DNA from: Streptomyces sp. MNU76
GTDB taxonomy: Bacteria; Actinomycetota; Actinomycetes; Streptomycetales; Streptomycetaceae
Assembly (NCBI RefSeq): GCF_020982545.1
Contig: NZ_JAJKLK010000019.1
Location: 1,178,001-1,242,000, forward strand
DNA: 64,000 nucleotides
Direction of reading: 5' to 3'
Part shown: one piece after another, positions 58,153 through 64,000 of the stretch
How the letters are laid out: each line of letters opens with the position of its first letter
Numbering within the stretch: position 1 is the stretch's first letter
Translations under genes and position numbers: made by a program
Notes under the pieces: generated by a model
The model's database searches: none
The model's input: only the letters and a program-made list of their open reading frames with translations
Told to the model about the DNA's origin: nothing

Positions 58153-58173
58153 GGGGCGCGGGGAGCTGCGCGA
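58153..58173 (+). repeat. Interspersed GC-rich repeat, copy 6
   Basis: GGGGCGCGGGGAGCTGCGCG plus A; one base (A to G) differs from the other five copies. It is followed by CCCCACCGGA as in copy 2. Confidence 0.82.
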
Positions 58174-58357
58174 CCGACCCCACCGGACGCGCGGCCGCCC
58201 GCGAGCCCGCACACCCCGCCCATGAGGCGCCCGTTCCATCCGCCCCCGACACCACCCCTGTAGGGGGCACTCCCCGGTTTCGGGTGTGACAGGGCTGGCC
58301 CGAAAGGGCGCTATCCTTGAGCGTCCGCTTCCCTTCCCCGCGCCTGGAGTCCGAGTC

Positions 58358-59215
58358 GTGCGTATCGATCTGCACTGCCACTCCACGGCCTCCGACGGTA
58401 CGGACACCCCGTCCGAGCTGGTACGGAAGGCTGGCGCGGCCGGTCTGGACGTCGTCGCGCTGACCGATCACGACACCACGCGCGGGCACGCCGAGGCGAT
58501 CGCCGCGCTGCCGGAGGGGCTCACCCTGGTCACCGGCGCCGAGCTGTCGTGCCGACTGGACGGCGTCAGCATGCACATGCTGGCCTACCTGTTCGACCCC
58601 GAGGAGCCCGACCTGCTCGCCGAGCGCGAGCTGGTCCGGGACGACCGGGTCCCGCGCGCCCGCGGGATGATCGCCAAGCTGAACGAGCTGGGCGTGCCGG
58701 TGACCTGGGACCAGGTCGCCCGGATCGCCGCCGGGGGCTCCGTCGGGCGGCCCCACGTGGCCACCGCACTCGTCGAACTCGGCGTCGTACCGACCGTGAG
58801 CGACGCCTTCACGGAGCAGTGGCTCGCCGACGGCGGCCGCGCCTGCGTCGAGAAGCACGAGACCGACCCCTTCGAGGCGATCCGGCTGATCAAGGGCGCC
58901 GGCGGTGTCGCCGTCTTCGCCCACCCCGCCGCCGTCAAACGCGGTCGGACCGTACCGGAGTCCGCCATCGCGGAGCTCGCCGCCGCCGGACTCGACGGCA
59001 TCGAGGTCGACCACATGGAGCACGACCCGGCGACCCGGGCACGGCTGCGCGGCCTGGCGAAGGAGCTGGGGCTGCTCGCCACCGGTTCCTCGGACTACCA
59101 CGGCAGCCGCAAGACCTGTGTGCTCGGCGAATACACGACCGACCCCGAGGTGTACGGCGAGATCACGCGGCGGGCCACCGGAGCGTTCCCCGTCCCGGGG
59201 ACCGGCGGGAACTAG
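58358..59215 (+). CDS. PHP-domain phosphoesterase (RNase AM/TrpH type)
   Basis: 285 residues from GTG 58358, behind GGAG. Metal-binding motifs of the PHP family: DLHCHSTASDGTDTP, ALTDHDTTRGH, VTGAELSC, GGSVGRPHVATALVELG, VFAHPAAVKRG, and GSSDYHG. This set fits the 3',5'-nucleoside bisphosphate phosphatase / 5'-3' exoribonuclease branch (YciV/TrpH). It should work in the cytoplasm on nucleotide or short RNA substrates. The -10-like TATCCT at about 58312 may be its promoter. Confidence 0.9.
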   Translation: MRIDLHCHSTASDGTDTPSELVRKAGAAGLDVVALTDHDTTRGHAEAIAALPEGLTLVTGAELSCRLDGVSMHMLAYLFDPEEPDLLAERELVRDDRVPRARGMIAKLNELGVPVTWDQVARIAAGGSVGRPHVATALVELGVVPTVSDAFTEQWLADGGRACVEKHETDPFEAIRLIKGAGGVAVFAHPAAVKRGRTVPESAIAELAAAGLDGIEVDHMEHDPATRARLRGLAKELGLLATGSSDYHGSRKTCVLGEYTTDPEVYGEITRRATGAFPVPGTGGN

Positions 59216-59370
59216 CCGGTCCCTCGCTCGTGCGGCACCTGGACGCAAGGTGCCCACGTCTCACCTCTTCCGCCGCGCCGAACGATTGCCCACAGTGGTG
59301 AGCGGCTCGGTCGCCGACGCCTGCCAAGGGCACCCCTCGTTCGTCCTCCTCCTTCCCGCAAGGCACCCCT

Positions 59371-59976
59371 GTGTTCGATCTCGCCATATTCGGCTCCCTC
59401 TTCCTCACTCTCTTCGTGATCATGGATCCCCCCGGGATCACTCCGATCTTCCTCGGCCTCACCGCCGGGCGGCCCGCCCGTACCCAGAAGCGGATGGCCC
59501 TCCAGGCCGTCTGCGTGGCCGGTGGCGTGATCACCGTCTTCGGGTTGCTGGGGCACCAGATCCTGGACTATCTGCATGTCTCGGTGCCGGCGCTGATGAT
59601 CGCGGGCGGGCTGCTGCTTCTGCTGATCGCGCTCGATCTGCTCACCGGCAAGACGGACGAGCCGAAGCAGACCAAGGACGTCAACGTCGCGCTCGTGCCG
59701 CTGGGGATGCCGTTGCTGGCCGGACCCGGTGCGATCGTGTCGGTGATCCTGGCGGTGCAGAAGGCGGACGGCCTGGCCGGTCAGATGTCCGTGTGGGCCG
59801 CGATTCTGGCGATCCACATCGTGCTGTGGCTCACGATGCGGTACTCGTTGCTGATCATCCGGGTCATCAAGGACGGCGGAGTGGTCCTGGTGACCCGCCT
59901 CGCCGGCATGATGCTCTCCGCGATCGCCGTACAGCAGATCATCAACGGCGTCACCCAGGTCGTGCAGGCTTCCTAG
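59371..59976 (+). CDS. MarC-family membrane protein
   Basis: 201 residues from GTG 59371. Six membrane helices in two sets of three, with the family signatures FVIMDPPGITPIFLGLT and LVPLGMPLLAGPGAIVSVI. MarC/YchE proteins were once thought to give multiple antibiotic resistance, but that was withdrawn; their role is unknown. A perfect terminator follows, separating it from the convergent small gene. Confidence 0.93.
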   Translation: MFDLAIFGSLFLTLFVIMDPPGITPIFLGLTAGRPARTQKRMALQAVCVAGGVITVFGLLGHQILDYLHVSVPALMIAGGLLLLLIALDLLTGKTDEPKQTKDVNVALVPLGMPLLAGPGAIVSVILAVQKADGLAGQMSVWAAILAIHIVLWLTMRYSLLIIRVIKDGGVVLVTRLAGMMLSAIAVQQIINGVTQVVQAS

Positions 59977-59994
59977 CGGCGAGCCCGCAGTAGA

Positions 59995-60026
59995 GCGCCC
60001 CGTACGGCATGTGCCGTACGGGGCGC
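59995..60026. terminator. Perfect bidirectional terminator
   Basis: A 15-bp stem GCGCCCCGTACGGCA / TGCCGTACGGGGCGC with a 2-nt loop, between marC-like and the convergent small gene. Confidence 0.88.
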
Positions 60027-60049
60027 TGAAGTGTGAACGGATCCGCGTC

Positions 60050-60202
60050 CTATGAGGCGGTCACGTCGGCCGGGCGGATCCAGAGTCGCTGCCCGATGGC
60101 GGCGGCCTGCTGCACGATCCGGTTGACGGAGGCGGCGTCCACGACAGTGCTGTCCACGGGTGTGCCGTTGACATCGTCGAGTCGCAGAATTTCGAAGCGC
60201 AA
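60050..60202 (-). CDS. 50-residue conserved small protein
   Basis: TTG 60202, with GGGAG six bases upstream, starts MRFEILRLDDVNGTPVDSTV, then VDAASVNRIVQQAAAIGQRL and WIRPADVTAS. No signal peptide. The beta-alpha-beta pattern suggests a small folded protein. The family is common in Streptomyces; function unknown. The frame can be extended to ATG 60313, but that part has no family resemblance. Confidence 0.8.
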   Translation of the reverse strand: MRFEILRLDDVNGTPVDSTVVDAASVNRIVQQAAAIGQRLWIRPADVTAS

Positions 60203-60410
60203 GGGCTTCTCCCTTCGTCTGGTCATCCTCCTGAGGAGAACTACTGGTGGTGGCTCACGGGTCGTCGGTGCCCGTGTTCCATCAGGAGTCAACAGCATGC
60301 ATGTTACGAACATTCCCTACGCTAAAGAAATTTTTCGAGAAGCTAATTACTAACCGGTAAGTGGTGTGGTGGTATGTCTACCTGGAAGCAGGAAGACTGA
60401 TTGGGACCGG

Positions 60411-60440
60411 TTGTGTTCGCAGCGTGACCGCCGGGACAAT
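60411..60440 (+). promoter_or_regulatory. Promoter of a probable leaderless NYN gene
   Basis: TTGTGT, 18-bp spacer, GACAAT; the ATG of the NYN gene lies seven bases after the -10. An AT-rich tract (60295-60357) lies upstream. Confidence 0.5.
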
Positions 60441-60447
60441 GGCAGTA

Positions 60448-61344
60448 ATGAACGACGACCTCACGGCGCTCGGCGCCCGCATCGACCGTACGAACGAGCT
60501 GCTGCACCGCATGCTCGCCGAGGTGGCGAAGACACCCTCGACACACGCGATCTTCGTCGATGCCGGGTACCTGTACGCGGCCGTGGGCCGACTCGTCGCG
60601 GGGACGGAGGACCGGCGGTCCTTCGATCTCGACGCGGAAGGGCTCATCGACGCGCTGATCGACAAGGCGCGCACGATCTTCGCGGACAGCCGGCTGCTGC
60701 GGGTCTACTGGTACGACGGGGCGCGCCGCCGCATCCATACGGCGGAGCAGCAGTCGATCGCCGAGCTGCCCGACGTGAAGGTCCGGCTCGGGAACCTGAA
60801 CGCGAACAACCAGCAGAAGGGCGTCGACTCGCTGATCCGCACCGACCTGGAATCGCTGGCCCGGCACCGCGCGATCAGCGATGCGGCCCTCATCGGCGGC
60901 GACGAGGACCTGGTCTCGGCGGTCGAGGCCGCGCAGGGGTACGGGGCGCGGGTCCACCTCTGGGGCATCGAGGCGCCCGAGGGCCGCAACCAGGCCGAGC
61001 CGCTGCTCTGGGAGGTGGACAGCCAGCGAACCTTCGACCTCGACTTCTTCAAGCCGTACGTGTCACGGCGGGCGGCCGCCACCTACGACGCGCCCGCAGG
61101 GGCCCGCCCCAGCCGTGAGGACGTCCGCTTCGTCGGCGCCCAGATCGCCGCGAAGTGGCTCGCCTCCCGGGGCCGGGAGACCTTGCAGGAGTTGCTCCAT
61201 GGCCACCCGTACCTCCCCGGCTCCGTCGACCAGGACCTGCTGGTCGAGGCGGAGGGCCTGCTGCAGTATTCGCTGCGCGGTCAGGCGGACCTGAGACGGG
61301 CGCTGCGGGACGGCTTCTGGGAGCACCTGAGGGCGCAGTACTGA
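60448..61344 (+). CDS. NYN (LabA/DUF88) PIN-like RNase domain protein
   Basis: 298 residues from ATG 60448 (MNDDLTALGARID). The NYN domain (about 30-200) has acidic metal-site residues: FVDAGYLY (Asp), KGVDSLIRTDLESL (Asp), IGGDEDLVSAVEAA (two Asp). It also has the family's RVYWYDGARRR, all of the PIN/FLAP nuclease superfamily. The C-terminal part (DVRFVGAQIAAKWLASRGRETLQELLHG... SVDQDLLVEAEGLLQ) looks like a winged-helix or OST-HTH-type module. An RNA-cleaving role is likely from the fold; targets unknown. Confidence 0.9.
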   Translation: MNDDLTALGARIDRTNELLHRMLAEVAKTPSTHAIFVDAGYLYAAVGRLVAGTEDRRSFDLDAEGLIDALIDKARTIFADSRLLRVYWYDGARRRIHTAEQQSIAELPDVKVRLGNLNANNQQKGVDSLIRTDLESLARHRAISDAALIGGDEDLVSAVEAAQGYGARVHLWGIEAPEGRNQAEPLLWEVDSQRTFDLDFFKPYVSRRAAATYDAPAGARPSREDVRFVGAQIAAKWLASRGRETLQELLHGHPYLPGSVDQDLLVEAEGLLQYSLRGQADLRRALRDGFWEHLRAQY

Positions 61345-61357
61345 GAGCCGGGCTGCT

Positions 61358-61386
61358 CCGGCCGGACCGGCGCCCGGTCCGGCCGG
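61358..61386. terminator. Bidirectional terminator between NYN and hydrolase genes
   Basis: A 13-bp perfect stem CCGGCCGGACCGG / CCGGTCCGGCCGG with a 3-nt loop. Confidence 0.87.
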
Positions 61387-61389
61387 TGC

Positions 61390-62283
61390 TCAGCCGGCGA
61401 TCCGGTCCCAGAAGCCGCTGAGGGCGTCGGCCGTAGCCTTCGGCCGGTCGGTGTTGGGGGAGTGCTCGGCGCCGCGGACGACGGTGCGGTGGGCGCGCAG
61501 CCGTACGGCCATGTCGTCGAGGACCGGGATCGGCCAGGTGTCGTCGCGTTCACCGGAGAGGACGTGCTTGGGCAGGTCCACGGCGGCGAGTTCGGCGACC
61601 CGGTCGGGTTCCGCGCAGAGTTGGCGGCCCGTGGCGATGAGCTGGGCGGGTTTGGTGGCGAGCCAGCGGCGGCGCAGATCGGCACGGTCGTCCAGCCCCG
61701 CATCGAGGGCGCCCGTGTCGGCCTCCTCGGGCTCCGGTGCCTCCATCGCCTGGATGGCGTCCCACACCTGCTCCATGTCCATCACGGCCAGGGCGTCCCG
61801 CAACAGCTTCACGCGCTCCTGCTGGCCGACCGAGATCTGGGCGGGGCCCGAGGCCATGAGGGTGAGCGAGGCGAAGGGGGAGGCGTCCATCAGCACGGCG
61901 GCGCGGGAGATCTGGCCGCCGAGCGAGTGACCGACCAGGTGCAGTCGGCCGCCGTCGCTCACGGCCCGCGCCTGGGCGAGCAGGTCCTTGGCCAACTCCG
62001 CCTGCGCGTACGGTGCTTCGTCGGCCTCGGCTCCAGGGCTCTCGTACTGCCCGCGCCCGTCCACGGCGACCGTGCGGTATCCGGCCGCCGCCAGCGGCTC
62101 GTGCAGCGCGATGAAGTCCTCCTTGCTCCCCGTGAACCCAGGCACGAGCAACACGCTCCCCTTCACCGCCACGCCCGCCTCGATGACGGCGAACTCCCCA
62201 CGGGGAGTACGCAGATGGTGGGCGCGGGCGCCGGGGGCAGGGGTGAAGGAGGGGGACGGCTCATGGGGAGCGTAACGGTCCAC
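61390..62283 (-). CDS. Alpha/beta hydrolase
   Basis: 297 residues from GTG 62283; ATG 62358 would add 25 Pro/Arg-rich residues. Neither start has a good ribosome site. Core: LLVPGFTGSKEDFIALHEPLAAAGYRTVAVDGRGQYESPG, nucleophile Ser in GHSLGGQ, acid Asp in SGERDDTWP, His in GAEHSPNTD. This is a complete triad of a cytoplasmic esterase or lipase-like enzyme. Substrate unknown. Convergent with the NYN gene. Confidence 0.87.
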   Translation of the reverse strand: MDRYAPHEPSPSFTPAPGARAHHLRTPRGEFAVIEAGVAVKGSVLLVPGFTGSKEDFIALHEPLAAAGYRTVAVDGRGQYESPGAEADEAPYAQAELAKDLLAQARAVSDGGRLHLVGHSLGGQISRAAVLMDASPFASLTLMASGPAQISVGQQERVKLLRDALAVMDMEQVWDAIQAMEAPEPEEADTGALDAGLDDRADLRRRWLATKPAQLIATGRQLCAEPDRVAELAAVDLPKHVLSGERDDTWPIPVLDDMAVRLRAHRTVVRGAEHSPNTDRPKATADALSGFWDRIAG

Positions 62284-62393
62284 CAAGGGCGCGGAGGGTG
62301 GGGATGGGCCGCGTGGCCGGGTGCGCGGCCAGCCCCCGAACGGACGCCTGGGGGTCAAGGGGCACCTCCCGCTCGAGCGCAGCCGAGGGGGAG

Positions 62394-62420
62394 GGGACGG
62401 GTAGGGGCGGCGGGGGCGAG
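62394..62420 (+). repeat. G-tract repeat, copy 2
   Basis: GGGACGGGTAGGGG, then CGGCGGGGGCGA; one base from the copy at 38988-39014. Quadruplex-capable. Confidence 0.65.
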
Positions 62421-62423
62421 AAA

Positions 62424-62457
62424 CCCCTGAAAGGCCGAAGGCCCGGCCCCCCAGGGG
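62424..62457 (-). terminator. Imperfect hairpin downstream of the helicase gene
   Basis: Outer stem CCCCTG / CAGGGG and inner GGCC / GGCC arms, 30-60 bp after the helicase stop on the minus strand. Confidence 0.55.
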
Positions 62458-62485
62458 AACCGGACCTTCACACGACAGGACGGCC

Positions 62486-64000
62486 TCAGCCCTCCGTACC
62501 CTCCACCACAGCCACAGCCTTCCGCGTACGCCGCCGCGGAGCAGGAGCCTCGCCCCCCGCCTCCTCGGCAGCAGCCGAAGCCACCGCCTTCCGCGTACGC
62601 CGCGGCTTGGTCGCCTGCTCCTCCGTCGGCTGCGCGGGCACCGCCCCCTCAGCCGTCTCCACGGTCTTGCGGGTCCGGCGGCGCGGCTTGGCCACAGCCT
62701 CGGCGGTGTCCACGGCGGCCTCGGCGGCGTTGTCGGTCGTCTCGACGACCGGCTCGGCAGCCTTCCGGGTCCGTCGGCGGGGCTTGGCCGGTGCCTCCTC
62801 GGCGGCGGCCTCCTCGCTCACGACCTCGGTGGGCGCGGCGACCTTGCGCGTACGGCGACGCGGCTTGGTCACGGCCTCGGCGGCCGGCTCGACGCCGGTC
62901 GCCCCCTCGGCCGTGTCGACCGCGGCCTCGGCGGCAGGAGCCGCGACGGCGGCCGCCGCCTTGCGGGTCCGACGACGCGGGGCCGCGGCCGGAGCCTCGA
63001 CCACCGCCTCCTCGGCGACAGCCTCGACCACGCTCTCGGCAGCCGTCTCCACGGTCTTGCGGGTCCGGCGGCGCGGCTTGGCCACAGCCTCGGCGGTGTC
63101 CACGGCGGCCTCGGCGGCGTTGTCGGTCGTCTCGACGACCGGCTCGGCAGCCTTCCGGGTCCGTCGGCGGGGCTTGGCCGGTGCCTCCTCGGCGGCGGCC
63201 TCCTCGCTCACGACCTCGGTGGGCGCGGCGACCTTGCGCGTACGGCGACGCGGCTTGGTCACGGCCTCGGCGGCCGGCTCGACGACCGGCTCCACGACAG
63301 CAGTGCCCTCAGCGGTGTCCAGCGACGCTTCCGCGGCGGGCGCGGCCTCGGCCACCGGAGTGGCGGCGGTCTCCACCGACTTGCGCGTACGACGGTGACG
63401 CGGCTTGGGAGCCTCCTCCACCGACTCGGCGGGCGCGACGGTGTCGACCACGACCTCCGCCCGCTCGACCGGCGCGCTCTCGACGGTCTCGGTCTCGATC
63501 ACGGCCTCGGCGGCCGGGTTCACCCCGGCACGCGTGCGGCGGCGACGGCGAGGCGTACGAGGCTCGGACGCGCCGGAGTCGGAGTCCGGCGTCTGCGTTG
63601 CAGACGGCTCGGTGACCGCGGCGGCCTCCGGGGACGCCCCGTCGACGGTGGCACCACCGCGCGTACGCCGGCGGCGACGCGGCGTACGCGCCGGGCGCTC
63701 CCGCTCCCGCTCACGCTCGGCGGACGACGGGCCGGAAGCACCGGCGCCACGGCCGCCACGCCCGCGCGGACCACGCCCGCCCGGCTCGCCGAGGTCTTCC
63801 AGCTCCTCCGCGTCCAGCCCGGCCCGGGTGCGCTCGGAGCGCGGCAGGACACCCTTCGTGCCCGCGGGGATGCTCAGTTCCTCGAAGAGGTGCGGGGACG
63901 TGGAGTACGTCTCCGGCGGGTCGTTGAACCCGAGGTCCAGCGCCTTGTTGATGAGCTGCCAGCGCGGGATGTCGTCCCAGTCGACGAGGGTGATCGCGAT
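62486..64000 (-). CDS. DEAD/DEAH-type RNA helicase, C-terminal part, with long basic repeat tail (5' end outside window)
   Basis: 504 residues visible; the start lies beyond the right edge. The first 45 (IAITLVDWDDIPRWQLINKALDLGFNDPPETYSTS) match the end of the helicase core region of actinobacterial DEAD-box proteins. They are followed by a Gly/Arg-rich link (GRGPRGRGGRG, ERERERERPARTPRRRRRTR). From about residue 160 to the end the protein is about eleven units of PRRRTRK spaced by 20-30 acidic, Ala/Glu/Val-rich residues. Such tails bind RNA or ribosomes in cold-shock helicases; here the length is notable. Two blocks of 244 bp are identical. The frame is open to the edge. Confidence 0.88.
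   Translation of the reverse strand: MAITLVDWDDIPRWQLINKALDLGFNDPPETYSTSPHLFEELSIPAGTKGVLPRSERTRAGLDAEELEDLGEPGGRGPRGRGGRGAGASGPSSAERERERERPARTPRRRRRTRGGATVDGASPEAAAVTEPSATQTPDSDSGASEPRTPRRRRRTRAGVNPAAEAVIETETVESAPVERAEVVVDTVAPAESVEEAPKPRHRRTRKSVETAATPVAEAAPAAEASLDTAEGTAVVEPVVEPAAEAVTKPRRRTRKVAAPTEVVSEEAAAEEAPAKPRRRTRKAAEPVVETTDNAAEAAVDTAEAVAKPRRRTRKTVETAAESVVEAVAEEAVVEAPAAAPRRRTRKAAAAVAAPAAEAAVDTAEGATGVEPAAEAVTKPRRRTRKVAAPTEVVSEEAAAEEAPAKPRRRTRKAAEPVVETTDNAAEAAVDTAEAVAKPRRRTRKTVETAEGAVPAQPTEEQATKPRRTRKAVASAAAEEAGGEAPAPRRRTRKAVAVVEGTEG
62651..62894 (-). repeat. 244-bp exact direct repeat, copy 1
   Basis: Identical over its length to 63041-63284; the offset of 390 bp equals 130 codons, so the duplication keeps the frame. 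Encodes three PRRRTRK units. Confidence 0.92.
63041..63284 (-). repeat. 244-bp exact direct repeat, copy 2
   Basis: Second copy of the identical block in the helicase tail. The third codon positions are identical too, so the duplication or gene conversion is recent. Confidence 0.92.

Noticed and set aside
1..64000. tRNA, rRNA, CRISPR, prophage or insertion sequence
   Set aside because: No cloverleaf or rRNA-like sequence, no regular short spacer array, no transposase or integrase motif was seen.

Overview
The window is chromosomal DNA from a Streptomyces-type actinomycete. Composition is very GC-rich with strong third-position GC bias, GTG and TTG starts are common, and the gene content is the actinobacterial core: the bldK oligopeptide permease, mshB for mycothiol, an Sdh1-type succinate dehydrogenase and a sigE-like sigma/anti-sigma/HtrA/TatB block. 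I see no tRNA, rRNA, prophage, insertion sequence, CRISPR array or secondary-metabolite cluster.

Layout. 0-4.5 kb, minus strand: a partial membrane protein, then succinate dehydrogenase (sdhB, sdhA, five-helix anchor) and a small coiled-coil gene that looks frameshifted. 4.5-9.6 kb: a repeat-rich spacer, an orphan oligopeptide-binding lipoprotein with a His/Asp repeat, and typA. 10-16.3 kb: bldKA-E, the peptide importer known to be required for aerial mycelium formation. 16.5-18.4 kb: HAD phosphatase, VOC protein, Uma2 nuclease-fold protein. 18.7-24.3 kb: a second complete five-gene peptide ABC importer. 24.5-31 kb: S9 peptidase, a 64-residue membrane protein, mshB, and two membrane proteins, one with a large external domain. 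31.3-33.3 kb: SirB1-like and GNAT proteins. 33.4-40.9 kb: ferredoxin, dapC, a secreted protein, a membrane-anchored lytic-transglycosylase-like protein, dapE, LOG protein, FolP2-like protein, a DivIVA-like mini-protein and tag. 41-48.5 kb: enoyl-CoA hydratase, DUF3117 protein, O-methyltransferase, ECF sigma factor, zinc anti-sigma factor, HtrA and TatB. 48.7-56.1 kb: mrp, a DUF1003 protein, an MgtE-N/CBS protein, a lipoprotein and corA. 56.6-62.3 kb: SuFu, zinc-ribbon, PHP, MarC, NYN and hydrolase genes. 62.5-64 kb: the C-terminal part of a DEAD-type helicase with a long basic repeat tail, cut by the right edge.

How it fits together. From dapE to corA the gene order follows the Mycobacterium tuberculosis Rv1202-Rv1239c neighbourhood as I recall it, so this is an old conserved block joining lysine/peptidoglycan precursor synthesis, envelope-stress sigma control, protein export and magnesium handling. 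The sigma gene has a good ECF promoter in front of it, which suggests autoregulation.

Most worth a second look: (1) HtrA and the small gene before the sdh operon each need two one-base insertions to read through, which suggests either uncorrected deletions in C/G runs or real gene decay; (2) the O-methyltransferase has no usual start codon for its conserved N-terminus but has an ATT codon behind AAGGAG; (3) the helicase tail holds two identical 244-bp blocks; (4) a roughly 21-bp interspersed repeat occurs six times between genes. I found no clearly new multi-gene system; the novelty is in these local features.
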